From assembly GCA_018340375.1 (NCBI GenBank), contig JAFFJZ010000004.1, positions 47,904,001 through 47,968,000 on the forward strand: a DNA stretch of 64,000 nt, read 5' to 3'. Source of the stretch: Gonatopus flavifemur (Eukaryota; Arthropoda; Insecta; Hymenoptera; Dryinidae). Position 1 is the first letter of the stretch, and each line of letters opens with the position of its first letter. The notes beneath the pieces are model-generated. The model was not told the origin of the DNA and did no database searches. It worked only from the letters and a program-made list of their open reading frames with translations. This document shows positions 12,376 to 24,492 of this stretch, in pieces. A program made the position numbers and the translations under genes.

Positions 12376-13194
12376 GGAAATTTTAATGAAATTGAGTACG
12401 AAATATACGTAATAATGATGATGGAAAGCATATGTAACTTACTTCGATCTGTAATGTGAAAGCCTCTCTCCTTTCTTGCAAACTTAGCTTTCTTGAATCT
12501 TTTACAGAAGTATTATTATTTTCTTTTGTTCCTTCACGGATACTGTCAATTTTTCTTTTCAAATTTGTTCGTTCAGAAGGTATCAAATAAGGAAGTAAAA
12601 AACAAACCACTGCGTCTTGTTGATCTGTAAGAGATAGTTGAATTATTGATTTCAAAATAAAAATATCGATGAATACTAATGGTTTGAAATTCCAGGGAGA
12701 ACAATCTGGATTTCACTTGATCTTTAAGTTTGAATGTATTGAAATTTGTCGCAAGATTGAATTTATAAAAAATTGTTTGCAATTACACACTACCAGTTGA
12801 ACCTAATCGATGTGCAACTGATGGAACTCTGTAGTGGATTTTGTGGTAATCAAGTTCGTTACATAACTGGATTTCAAATATTCCTTTGGTTATAAGAGAA
12901 TGTATATACGTGTACCTGTGCTTAATTGTGGTAATAAATGTACAAATGCTTTATCATTGACATCTTTGATATTTTTAGAGTGCTGCAGTCTAAAGATCAA
13001 ATGCTTCTTCACGACATCCCATGAATCAAATAGAGACGTCTCTTTATCAGAAAATAATGTCTTGAAATCATACTGAATCTGTTGAAAACGTGACATAATT
13101 GAAAACCGCGTAAATAAATCAGGGATGTAGAGCAAAAGTTTTGATCTTTTCGAGTTCGCATCGTAGAGCGAGCGACCCTCGGAATTCATAATGG

Positions 13195-14480
13195 TGATCC
13201 GCTCGGGATAGGAGCAGGTAACAAGTCCTAAGGATTGAATCCGAGTGAGAGTCGAAGCAGGTTCTAATACAATGAATCCGCTTCCGAGTTGTACCTGAGA
13301 GCGGTCGTATACTTTAGATCCTTGAGCGATCGAATCCCAAGACCATGCGAGCGGCTCGAATCACGAGTTAAACTCTTCAACGAGTTGGGACTTTAACTCA
13401 ACTCGGGAGTCGAGCCGAAGAGCGAGCGGATACTTTAACTCCTTAGGAGTTAAACTCCTGATCGAAAAAGAGTTTTACTCGTGTCAGAGGATAGTCCATC
13501 AGCTGAATATGAGAGTGCGTATGGAAATTATGTCCATGGGTTCTGTGGATGGGGGTCTGAATTTTTTTGGTCGTAGAATCCGAATTTGAAATTATTGTCG
13601 TAAGATTCGTGATCTGAACAATTCAATTGTTTATAACAAAACACGGGCTATGAATTCCCAAAAAGGCATCCAATAATCTAGATTCTCCGACCAACTACAC
13701 TCAAACCGCCGTTGAAAGATCCAGTTCCGGCGACCTAATTATTTATTTAAAAAATGCATTCGAATAAACAATCCAGAAATCGAAAAAATAGTTCAGATAA
13801 AGTGTATTCTCCGATGAGAAATGAATAATTGTCGTCTGAACAATTTTCCGATAAAAACAATAGTTTGACCGCCGATGCGTTATAAACAATTCAATTGTTT
13901 ATAACAAAACACAGATCACGAATCTTACGACAATAGTTTCAAATTCGGATTCTACGACCAAAAAAATTCAGACTCCCATTCACAGAACCCACGGACATAA
14001 TTTCCATACGCGCTCTCATATTCAGCTGATGGACTATTCTCTGACACGAGTAAAACTCCTTTTCGATCAGGAGTTTAACTCCTTGATCGAATCCTTCGCT
14101 CTTTCTACGATTCGATCGCTCAAGGAGTTAAAGTATGCGAGAGCCCGGAGGTTTAACTCCTCAAAAGAGTTGCTCGCTCGGGATCTAAAGTGTCCTCGCT
14201 CTTCGAGGGATCGCTCTTTGGAGTATCCAGCAGGTATGAATCCTCACACATTCAGATCGCAGAAAGAGCGATCCTTTGTGAGAGTTCAGGTAACTTTATA
14301 TGATTAGCTCTACATACGAGCAAACATACAGCACTCTTCGCAAATCCTCATCCCGCAGGTATCGAATACTTAAAGAGCCAGAAACCTTTTACTCATCGAC
14401 CGAAAGTTCTTCTTACGATCGATACGTGTTTTGATCGCGAGCGATTCAGGAGTTATATTGCCGCTCGGATTTAATCCTCA
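13195..14480. mobile_element. Foldback element with GGAGTTAAACTCC palindromes
   Basis: Inner arms 13430..13616 and 13911..14085 are reverse complements (for example TTTGGTCGTAGAATCCGAAT and its complement). Outer arms are more diverged and are packed with short palindromic words GGAGTTAAACTCC, GAGCGA and TCGCTC. No ORF is supportable. It lies between two exons of the 11364..15954 gene. The exact ends are uncertain. Confidence 0.65.
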
Positions 14481-15954
14481 TCCCTGAAATAAATTTGTTC
14501 ATTACTTGACAACTAAAATATTATACCAAATCTATGCCTTGTTGAATTCTCAAGGCTAAAATGTTATTAAAATAGTCAAAAATTGATGTCTGCTGATTCA
14601 GAAGTAAATTCCTTCTTGCACCAAAAGTTTCTCTCCAAATGTCGAGAAGTTTATCCAACGGCTTATCAATGGTTTTTAACCAATCTAATTTATTTTTCAT
14701 ATCAACTAAAAAAAAGTTTCATGTATAACATTTTGTTCATTGAGATATTAAAAACGGTGGGCAATATACTAATCCACAAACCAGGAATAGATGCAGTAGT
14801 GTTCGTTTCTTCACTAATCAAGGGTTTCTTAGATTCAAGCACTCCTTGTTGACGTAATAGACATTTGATATAATTATAATGATCCCAAAGTTTACCATTA
14901 GTCAATATTCTTGTCCATTCACGGATTTGAAGCCATTGAAATATGTTGACGAATCTTCCGAAGGAAATATTTCACAAATTTCTCTGGAGAATGTTTCTAG
15001 TTTCTGAGTTGATATACTGTATGGAAAGAAGTTTCGAATATAATATTAATTGAAAATCATTTCATTATTATCATATTCTTAATCCAACAAGATACATTAC
15101 ATATGGATAAATCAATGACTAAACAAATTCTTTATAATTAAATTAAGAGGGATATATAGAAAAAAAATGATAATTTATCGGCATGAATTCAAATTATTGA
15201 TGCATAAAATTTCACTTCAAATCATTCAAAAAGATTGAAAATCTAATGATGCGAAATGAATCCCATGCATCCAGAACAGGAAAATATTTATGGAAATGAT
15301 CTTACGTGAAGTCTTTTAATTTGTCATCACCATCATCCGACAAGGTTGTTCAAACTTTATCCAACTCACTTTGTATGATGAGATGAACTAATAATTTTCG
15401 AGTAGTCTCAGTTAGCAATCCACAATTAAATTTCACTGATCTTCTAATGATTTTACCATCACTATAATTTTTCAACAACTTCTGCAGTTCCTGAAAATAT
15501 TCATGAATTCCATTATCATACAGTATATAATTGGGAAATATGGTTGTACTGTTTGAAATAATTTGAGCATGAAATTCAATTGGACCATACCGTTTCTGTA
15601 CTATTCAATGTCGATGAGGTATCCTCCGTATTGGCTTCTCCTTTATCAGCCGTGTTATTGTCTTCAAGATCGTTCTGATTGATAATCTCCTAAAATTATA
15701 TTTGCATATGTTTATAAATGATTCTCAACCAATTAAAGAATTTCTCGTGTTTTTAAGATGAATAGATAGATACGTACATTATGAACATTATGTTTTGTGT
15801 GTTCAATGTTTGAAACTTCGCGATTTGGAATCGTATGTTTTTGTGAATCCGTGACTACTGGTTTCAATACTGTAAAATTATTCGAATTCGAATGAATTTG
15901 AGATGATACAGGTACTGGGATGGGTTCAGGGTAAGGCATAGGAGGAAGATCAAC

Positions 15955-17670
15955 CTAATATACACAAGAATCAGAATTTTTATATTATTGACACATTTCA
16001 TCAATAATATATGTCATATATAATTTTCAAAGATTTGAACGTATTTTCAGCTTAATAAGTGGAAATCGAACCTTGTCAAAAAAATTTGTTGAAAACATTT
16101 TCGTGGATAGAAGCTGTCTAAACTGGTGTTCAAGACTAAGGTTTAGGACTGTCCAACTTATTGAGGATATGGAGACAATCTCAATCAACTGAAAACAGGA
16201 TGATCAATTATTTACATTAGAAATAATTTAATTTGATTTTTTTATGAAATTCAAAATATTCATATTGAGTGCCAAATGAAACTCATAACCTCTCAACATA
16301 TTTTATGAATACTCTAATCTAAATCTTAATCTTTTATTTTCACAAGAAATGATCAAAAAAATCGAAAAAGTAGAAGCTTAGGAACTGAGCAATCATATGT
16401 TAGAAAAAACCTCAGGTTTAGGCCTATGATAAAGAAAAATTCCATTACTTTCTTAGTAAAAACTAACGCTTTGAAATCTAAGTATTCTAATATTCCTAAG
16501 AGTCGCACATGCCAATACATTTGATATTTTATTCGTTGTGAATTCTTCGTCCCGTATTCATTTCTCATAATTATTTACATCAATAACATCTCACACACCT
16601 TTTCTAGCAGATCAGCAAATCAACGAATTTCCTCCATGGGTGAATTCCAAAATCTTGATTTGTAACCTCTTTCTTGACATTACCACAATATGTCGCGAAT
16701 CAGTCATTGGCACGTTAAAACTGAATTGTCATTTTTCAAATCGTTTTCAAAGGAACTCGGATAATAAGTCTCAGACTACGTGCGAACGGTTCGAAAATGT
16801 AAATGATGAAACATAAAAACAAATCATAATCTGTAGCAGACTCCACCATATAAACCGTCCGATTTACAGTGTGGCACGAATCGCTATACGATATGACTCG
16901 TATAAGGAAACGTAAATAAACATTCACGATGCCCTTTTGTTGATTCGCTCACGATGTCAACATGCGAAACTTTCATTGGCGTTGTTTGAAACATTTTCTC
17001 TTTGAGCAATGCAAAATCAAAAGAATTATGAACAGGAATGCAATACTTATAAATTTTTCACTCTATCATATCGAGTGTTTTGAAAAGTACATTACTTCGA
17101 AGTTTTTGCAAATAAACTAATTGGAAATTTTCATCGATGCATGTGATGTTTTGAAAAATGAGACAATGGAAATCAAATCCGCATATTGAATGAATTACAT
17201 ATGAATATCACAATACATATGATAATATATACATTTCCTCATAAAATATATTTTATTCTATTAAAGTTACGATTCCGCATAAATATCATTTGTATCGTCA
17301 TATCGAAAGAATATCCCAAAAGTACTATACGCTCTATAGGAAAATTTAATATAAACTTTTTTCTGTGTATAATTTCAGAAGTGAAAAGAGAATATATTTC
17401 ACGATAATACGCTCAATCCTAAGTCTTTCGATCGATACTTCTGTCGGGTGTTGACAAATGTTCGATGGTCATTTTCTCAGAAGAGGATAAGAGTTCGAAG
17501 TCTGCATGTGGAATCAACTACTAGAAAGCAGAATGTACATATGGTAGATAATTGAGAGGGAAATAATGATATAAGAGAAAAAATGTTTCACTTGCTGTTT
17601 TATACACAAGCAATGTATATATTATATCCTAAGAAAAAAGTGAGATGAACTCTTCATTCTTCTCGAACTA
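15955..17670. other. No gene recognised
   Basis: Contains AT-rich DNA with short ORFs that I cannot support. It could include the 5' end of element A, since that gene's first exon must lie upstream of 15954 on the minus strand. Confidence 0.4.
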
Positions 17671-17893
17671 CACTGTTAGAAATTTCTGCATTAATTTTAA
17701 TGTATTTGCTGGAAGTTTTTTTCAAATACGCGCATGAATTGAGTTTCATACACATTTTACATTAAATTTAATTTAAACTATAGCAAAATCTATATTCTTT
17801 CAATGTTTTGGTACATTAACTTTAATGTAAAATGTGTATTAACCTGAGTTCATGTACGGTATTGAAAAAAACTTCATAATATTTCTGACAGTG
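17671..17893. mobile_element. TA-flanked MITE (223 bp)
   Basis: Ends CACTGTTAGAAAT and ATTTCTGACAGTG form an inverted repeat flanked by TA at 17669..17670 and 17894..17895. The inner palindrome CACATTTTACATTAAA / TTTAATGTAAAATGTG strengthens the call. It has no coding capacity. Confidence 0.7.
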
Positions 17894-17894
17894 T

Positions 17895-17995
<101 letters not shown>

Positions 17996-18003
17996 GGATT
18001 AAT

Positions 18004-18258
18004 TCACTGGATTAATTCCAGTACAACAAGCAATCTCTCATCAGGCTCATTGTTATCATCATGAACTTTATTGGCTCTTTTTCGTTTCATAAAACCTCGA
18101 CGCGCACGTTGTTCAACAGATTGGGTAGTGACATGAGATGGACACCTTCGATTCGGAAAACGTCGTTTGAAAATTCGTACAGCTCTAAGATAGTTTCCCT
18201 GCGCTTCACCAAGACACAGTAAAATATCAACAATATCGTTTGGGGTGTAATCTGACAT
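18004..18258 (-). pseudogene. DUF4817-like N-terminal fragment
   Basis: Minus-strand frame of 84 codons beginning MSDYTPNDIVDILLCLGEA, followed by FPNRRCPSHVTTQSVEQRAR, a helix-turn-helix-like pattern that I associate with DUF4817, a domain found at the N-terminus of insect transposon-encoded proteins. The frame ends at ELIQ next to the CAT microsatellite, where the family normally continues, so the gene is truncated by the MITE and microsatellite. I see no downstream catalytic domain. The identification rests on pattern memory, not a search. Confidence 0.5.
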
Positions 18259-18349
18259 GATATTTAGTCGTCAAATAATGTGTTTCTTCCAAATAGCGAC
18301 AGAGAACTGGATGATTTTGAAATGCAGATTTTGTACAGGATTCCAATGG

Positions 18350-18509
18350 AAATCAAAACAATAATAATTTCAGAGAAGAAATCGAACACAAAACACAATG
18401 AATGTCGTTTCCAAAACATTGAATTGAAGTCATTTACAATGTTTTGGACATGACATTTGTTGTGTTTTGTGTTCGATTTCTTCTCTGAAATTATTATTGT
18501 TTTGATTTG
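18350..18509. mobile_element. 160-bp hairpin MITE with ~80-bp arms
   Basis: AAATCAAAACAATAATAATT at 18350 is mirrored to 18509, and the complementarity continues nearly to the centre (about 18430). No target duplication was recognised. Confidence 0.7.
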
Positions 18510-18594
18510 TTTGTTGAGCGTTGCTTCACACATAATGCAGTAGAACTTTTTCATCAACCCCATTTTCCACCGTTTCCATCTTCAAGAATTTAGG

Positions 18595-19115
18595 AAAAAT
18601 GTTTCAAACAAAAATTCCTCATTTTTTCGCGTAGAATCATGATATGCGATAAAAAGTAGGAGTTTCCATTTGAAGAATTGAAGTTGACCTCATTTTTATC
18701 GACCACAGCGCCATCTACTATGCAACTGATATCGCCATTGTGTCGTCCCCTCTCTGAACAACAACATTCGAATGAGATATTTCGGCTCTTGGATGCATTC
18801 CACAAGATATCCGTATATTGTTTCATAGACTTTATTTTTCATCGATTGTGTCGCCATCTTCGAAAATTTAGAAAAACGTTTCAAGCAAAAGTTACTGGGT
18901 TTTTTGCCTAGAATCAAGATATGCAATAAAAAGTGGAGGGTCCCGTTTAAAAAAATGATGTTGACCCATTATAGTCGATCATAACGCCATCTATGATGAA
19001 ACTGATATCGTAGTTTTGTGGCCCCCTCTTTGTATAACAACTGTGGCATGAAGTACTTTTGGTTGAGGATGCATGTTTTTGAGATATTTGCATTTAAAGA
19101 TTAAAATGGGACACC
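18595..19115 (-). repeat. ~277-bp tandem duplication upstream of the DUF4817 fragment
   Basis: Two diverged copies begin at about 18595 and 18871 (shared GATATGC-ATAAAAAGT and CGCCATCTA). The block ends in GGGACACCCTGTAT near 19115, a motif I know from the ends of several insect transposons. Because the DUF4817 fragment lies downstream in the minus-strand sense, the copies may be the 5' leader repeats of the same element. Confidence 0.6.
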
Positions 19116-19259
19116 CTGTATATATATCTAATGGCCCCGTGGGCCGTCTCAGTTATCTGTTGGAGATGAAAAAATAAAAAAATATCGGAGGGGTGATGAG
19201 GTAACAGGGCACACCCTCACCCCCTCCCCCCCCCTAAAAAAAACACAAAGGAACATACA

Positions 19260-19620
19260 TTAAAAAGAAAAAAAACGCATGATTCTCAGAGACGCGCGAC
19301 ACATTTTTTTTCTCGGAACGGAAACCGGGGGGTTGGGGAAGGGGGAAAAATCACACATGTGAACCGCATAGTTCTCGGAATAACAATCATTGAAAAAAAG
19401 ATGTTTCTCCCCTTCTTTTCTCTTTCTCTTATTCTCGGAATCGAACAAAGAAAAATTTTTTTTTCTTGGAACCGACATCGGGGAAGGGGGAAGGGTTGGG
19501 AAAGGGGGAAAAAATTACATATGTGAACCGCATGATTCTCGGAATAACAATCATGACAAAAAGATGTTTCCCCCCTTCCTTCTCTTTCTTTTATTTTCGG
19601 AATCGAACAAAAAGAACAAT
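19260..19620. repeat. 164-bp tandem repeat, G-rich/C-rich
   Basis: Units recur with a 164-bp spacing (GAACCGCAT at 19361 and 19525; a partial earlier unit near 19275). Each carries GGGGAAGGGGGAA runs and TCTCGGAATAACAATCAT. No protein is supported despite overlapping ORFs on both strands. Confidence 0.75.
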
Positions 19621-19839
19621 CCACCGATGGAGGGAGCGGGAAAAAAATCCCCGCGGCTTTCCGAGGTTCGTGACTCCGCTAGAATTCGGTCGGGGGGTTT
19701 GTGACCCCGCTGGAAATTTGGCGGTGGGAGATCGGTAATGCCGGTAAGTAGGAATCTTGGAACAGGACTCTCCTTGCCTACCTACTATGGATTCATCAAA
19801 CTCAAGCTCTGCGAACTTCTTCGGTGTGAAACTCCGTTG

Positions 19840-20130
19840 TGGAAGCCCCGTACCAAAATTTCATGCATATCATGAGATTTGGAACACCTCGAACTATCAG
19901 CTAGCATGATTCAAAAAATTCCGAGAGAATCAGGGCCTGGTCGTGTCATCATTTTCACGTGGATTTATCAAAAAACTCAAAATCTCCTCATCTTTTCAGG
20001 CGAAAACTGTATTAAGGAAGCCGTGTACCGGAATTTCATGGATACCACCGGTCTTGGAACATTCCAAACCATCACGTTTGATGATTCAAAAAAATCCAAA
20101 AAAATCAAGGCTCTGTTCCGACATCGTAAT
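19840..20130. repeat. Dispersed ~175-bp tandem repeat, copy 2
   Basis: Same family as 207..600. Internal period 175 bp (GGAAGCC at 19841 and about 20016). The adjacent segment 19725..19770 matches 530..590 in inverted orientation, so the two loci differ in internal arrangement. Confidence 0.7.
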
Positions 20131-20659
20131 TATCACTCAATGTCTCGCCCCGTCACGACTTGTATATGTCATTTCCTCAAAATTCCATGAAAACCTTGAT
20201 TTTCACGTTTAAAATCCATCTCAATCGATTCCTCAACTCCAATTACATAAGAATCACCACCTATCCCCGATCTATATCTATCTCCTCCCTTTTCTGCCAA
20301 AGGAATACATTTGTATACAGTCTGAGTCAAAACCTCATCCATTCGGCTGCTAGCTCGCCGCTGCTAGCTTAACTCCCATCGTGGCTGATGGCAAAGAATG
20401 ACCACGACGCTTTCATATGAAAATCACTTTTGTGGTGACAAAGATTAATAAAATTTTCACAGTTTTTGTATTGGGCCGCACATCCATCACTAAAATATTC
20501 AATACTGTTCACTTCTGGAAATTTCTAATGTATAAATCCTATTACGATTCTTTGAGTCTCATGTACAAATAGTACATCATGTTCCAAATCACCCGATACC
20601 ATACATAGACTAGAAACTTCAAGATCCTCACAATTTTCATCTGACCGAGTATAAATAAC

Positions 20660-21060
20660 AATTAAATAACAAATAACGGTCCCCTATTCTTCCTAAAACG
20701 GAACTGATCTTCTGCTAACCTACACTCTATTTTATTCTCTATTCTCCTGTATATAATTTTTGTCAGTATCTTAGAGGCGTGTGAAGTTGAACTAATCTTT
20801 CTGTAGTTCTCGCATTTGTCTGCTCCTTGTTTTTTCGGAATGGCGACAATTTTATTCTTTTGGAAATCTTTCGGTACTTTTTCATTTTCGTACATATCTC
20901 TGACCAATTCAAACAGTACATTACGAGTTCTCTGACTGAAGGCTTTGATAAGGTCCGCACTTCTTGAGCATTTATCTTTCTTTCGATTTCATTATCAATT
21001 AATCCATTGTCATCAGAAAGTACATCGAACAATTTACCAAACTTTGATTTCAATGCAGTA
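20660..21060 (-). pseudogene. RTE-type reverse transcriptase fragment
   Basis: Minus-strand frames encode VRDMYENEKVPKDFQKNKIV, KKQGADKCENYRKIS and RRIENKIECRLAEDQFRFRK, which match the finger region of the longer RTE copy at 44109..47443 almost word for word (there EDQFGFRKNRGT). A frameshift near 20900 separates this from an upstream segment. The fragment ends before the YxDD-type catalytic region. It is a dead, 3'-truncated piece. Confidence 0.75.
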
Positions 21061-21239
21061 CACACGGATTCTAGTTTTCTTTTGACAAGAGCGGATTTAC
21101 GATTTGAATTTACTGCATGAAGTTGTAACGGAGGTTCATCTATGATACCTAATACCTGTTCAAATTGTTGTAATGTCGTTATAATGTCGTCTCTGAGGAA
21201 CCCGATGTTTTCATAGTAGTCATCTCCTCGTTACTGCTA

Positions 21240-22200
21240 TTGCACTGTTTCTCAGACATCTTGTCTAAATCATTGATTGCGCTGATATTCAAACACACTT
21301 TATTTCTGCACCCATTACATATACTTTGTCCAGGGATGAATCACACAAAATTCTGAAGTTTATTCATTTTCATTGCATAATCTATACTCACAGTTCTCAA
21401 AGATTTGATGATTCTTCTTTTATGGATTTGAGCTGGATCAAAACAAGATGAGTGGTAATTTTCAAATTTTTGCAATAACAAAATTTAATGGTGTGAACAC
21501 ACCATGGTTGAGTCTTCTGGATTGATGCTACTCCTCAATCTCAAAAGATGAATTCCGTTAGAGTCTAGAGTCTCAATATTTACAAGGTTCTGCAGTGGAG
21601 TGTAGTGTTTTTTATGACACTCAGTATCTTGAATTTTGCCAATGCTACACGACTTCAATTCTTCAGACATTTTTAACCGTTGTTGAAAATCAAAGCAGGT
21701 AATATGAAGAACTTTGAGATTATTGATCTCAAAAATTTCACACTCATTGGACAAAAACAAATGATATAAGATACAAGAATGAAGTTGAATGAGAAAAAAT
21801 TAATAACGGAATCAAATCAAATCAGGCCGACGGATGATTGACGCAATGTCGGCCACGGTCGCGTGGGCATGGAGAAAACCAAAGGAAAAGCGATTCGCAA
21901 CGAAGACAAAACAAATAAGTGATACTTTTGTTTCAAAAACCGCGCCAAATCGATCGATTATTTTGGAAAAGACGTACAGAGACTTGTCGGAATGCATCGC
22001 TAGAACAGTAAAATTTGGATTTTATACACTGTTAACAGGGAGACTTAACTTTAATTAAAGTACGTCAAGAGCTGGAGTGTCGCTTCGCCAAGGCGAAAAC
22101 AATTCCTGGGACAAGGAGTTTGCACCAGTTCATACCTCAATCAAAAACTTCTATTGGGACCATAAAAAATCACTTTTGATCAAGATTTGAACAATGTTTT
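21240..22200. other. No gene recognised
   Basis: A 74-codon plus-strand frame at 21834..22058 is slightly more GC-rich than its surroundings, but I recognise nothing in it and would not call it. Confidence 0.35.
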
Positions 22201-22329
22201 CAGTTTTTACGAAGAACAACTTTCAATAAAAATGTCAGATATCCGAATAAATAGTTATATAGCTTGTATTTATGACAGTGAATGGTTTTACAGGGATACA
22301 TTTATCTACAAATCGAACGATATTACCAA

Positions 22330-22735
22330 GATTCGTCAAAATCCAAGATGGTGGGTGCTATGGCCTAGATGATCTGACATGGAATGACCCAAATATCACC
22401 AGGTATTGGAGCAAATGGATAAGAAAAATTTCAAAAATTCGTCTCCGTGGGATATAGACCAATCGATTCAGAACCTCCTGAAATAAAGAATGAATATCAT
22501 TTGCAGGGAACATTTTTAAAAAAGTGCACTGGCGAATATCATCAAGTATCGGAGCACATTAATGGAAAAAATTCATAAATTTATGTCCATGGGATATAGA
22601 CCAATCGATTAAGCACCTCCTGAAATAAAAGATGAATAGGACTTGAGAGGAACGTTTTTCCAAAAGTGAACTCGCAAATTTTACCAAGTACTGGAGCAAA
22701 TTCATCAAAGAATTTCAGTCATTTGTCTTTGCCAA
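22330..22735. repeat. ~145-bp tandem repeat (three diverged units)
   Basis: Repeated words ATATAGACCAATCGATT (about 22450 and 22593) and GGAAC-TTTTT (about 22506 and 22649). The same unit occurs twice in each arm of the 25285..29529 palindrome (about 26810..27110 and mirrored 27705..28005), so it is a dispersed satellite-like family. Confidence 0.7.
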
Positions 22736-23192
22736 ACCGGGCATTCCACGTCAGATCGACCAACAATGTAACCCACCACCGCAGATTTCGTCGAAACTTG
22801 GTACATTTACGCTAATTTGAGTTCAAAGAACGTATACCAATTTTTATTTTATCACGGCTAATGGTTTGTTTTTAATGGATGTTTGAATATTTGAATTCGA
22901 AGCCCTTTGACTTGATCGAGCACGTTCACGAAAAATCATACTGTTTTATGAAATAATTAATTTCTTACGCACTATGGGGCATTTCCTCCTGAAAATTGGG
23001 TGTTACAAGTCAATCGTGTAGATTCAGTAAAAAAATATTGAAGAACCGGAGGTTGATGGGAAAACATGGACGACAATTTTTTCCTTTGAATTTTATCATT
23101 TTTAAACACAATTTATATATTTGGGAAATTACTGATATCCTGAGTTGTGGCGCGTCTATCGCTACTACGGTGTGGATTTGATATTTTTACTA

Positions 23193-24490
23193 TTGGGAGT
23201 ACAAATTAATTCGGTCTGTTTTTTTACAGTTGAAGATGCGTTTATTTCAGAAGAACATGAATTATCAAATTAATCAAAGTATTGTCCATCGCTGGCTATC
23301 ACTTTTTCCCATCTTTCAGGTAATTTTCGAATCCCGTTACGGGAAAACGTCTCATCTTTCGAGGCGATCCAAGTTAGGAGCCAATTTTCGATTTCTTCGA
23401 ACGAAGTGAACCGGTCGCCTGTCAAATCGTGCTGCATCTGTCGGAATAACCAGTAATCAGAAAGAGCAATGTCCGGCGAGTACAGCGGGTGCGGTAGAAT
23501 ATCCCACTTCAACGTTTCCAGATAATTTTTCACTACTTTTGCGACATGAGGCTGAGCGTTATCGTGTAAAAGAACAACTTTGTCATGTCTTTCCTTGTAT
23601 TCTACACGTTTTTCTCGTAACGCACGACTCAAACGAATCAATTGTAGCCTATACCGATCACCCGTAATAGAAACACCAGGTTTAAGCAACCCATAGTATA
23701 TAACACCCTTTTGGTCCCACCAGATACACAGCATGATCTTTGAACCATGAATATTCCTCTTTGGTGTCGATGTTGAAGTCGATGGCAACGATTGACCGGA
23801 CATAGCATAGTATTTTCTTTTCTGGGGTTATCGTAGAATATCCATTTCTCATCTCCTGTCACAATCCGATGTAAGACCTCCTCTCTTCGTTGTCTTTGAA
23901 TCAGCTGCTCGCAAGTGAAAAATCGCCGTTCAATAACTCTAGACTTTAAGTCATAAGGCACCCAATTGCTTTGCTTTTAAATCATGCCCATGGATTGGAA
24001 TCGTACGGAAACTGCTTGTTGCGTAGCTCCTAATGATTCCGCAAGCTCCTGTTGCGTTTGACTCCGATCTTCGTCGAGTAAAGCCTCCAATTCCTCGTTT
24101 TCGAACTTTTGTGGTTGTCCTGAGCGAGGCTTGTCTCCGACACTGATATCGCCATTATTGGAACGTCGAGACCATTCCCTACAGGATTTATCACTCGGAG
24201 CATTGTCACCATAAACTTCCACAAGCATTCAATGGGCTCCAGCTGCACTTTTTTTCCAATTAAAACAGAAAACTAGCACCTCCCGCAAATGCTGCTTAGT
24301 CAAAACGAAATTTGACATACTTCACTGAGTAAAAATTGGGATTCTAGAAGGAACTCGGAGTGATATCAACTGCATAATATTCACAGATGTCTAACCTCTC
24401 TGAAACAATTGAAATCAGTTGCGACTATGAGACATTCATGAGGGCGAGAGTCATCTTTTCAAACCGGATCGAACTAATTTGTACTCCCAA
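23193..24490 (-). mobile_element. Mariner transposon 1 (1,298 bp)
   Basis: Inverted ends TTGGGAGTACAAATTAATTC (23193) and the complement ending at 24490 are flanked by TA at 23191..23192 and 24491..24492. Length, TA duplication and the encoded transposase are all typical of mariner. Near-identical to the copy at 50757..52020. Confidence 0.95.
23270..24318 (-). pseudogene. Mariner transposase, disabled
   Basis: From ATG at 24318 the frame gives MSNFVLTKQHLREVLVFCFN (helix-turn-helix region), hits a TGA about 30 codons in and another stop after SMGMI, and shifts frame near 23800 just before the segment SLPSTSTSTPKRNIHGSK. Catalytic landmarks are still visible: TGDEKWI (first Asp), LLHDNAQPHVAK (second Asp) and YSPDIALSDYWLF (third Asp, D34D spacing class). 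It acts on its own TIRs in intact relatives; here at least three lesions make it inactive. Confidence 0.9.
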
Positions 24491-24492
24491 TA

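Larger units (their letters stand above)
11364..15954 (-). pseudogene. Spliced second gene of element A, disrupted
   Basis: Minus-strand exons with good splice borders: about 15778..15954 (after TTAG, before GTACGT), 15598..15690, about 14870..15000 (frame slips once near STYF), about 14530..14700 (LDWLKTIDKPLDKLLDIWRE), 12917..13150, 12441..12624 (after TTACAG, before GTAAGT) and 11364..11722 (after TTTCAG, stop TAG). Joining 12917 to 12441 gives PQLSTDQQDAVV in frame. The order of motifs (REICEIFPSED, GKLWDHYNY, WRETFGARRN, FHALHSEYPPRAKSLWLFFQ) resembles an uncharacterised insect protein that I associate with TNP2-like elements. A frameshift and the foldback at 13195..14480 suggest decay. 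The role is unknown; an accessory transposition protein is inference. Confidence 0.55.
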
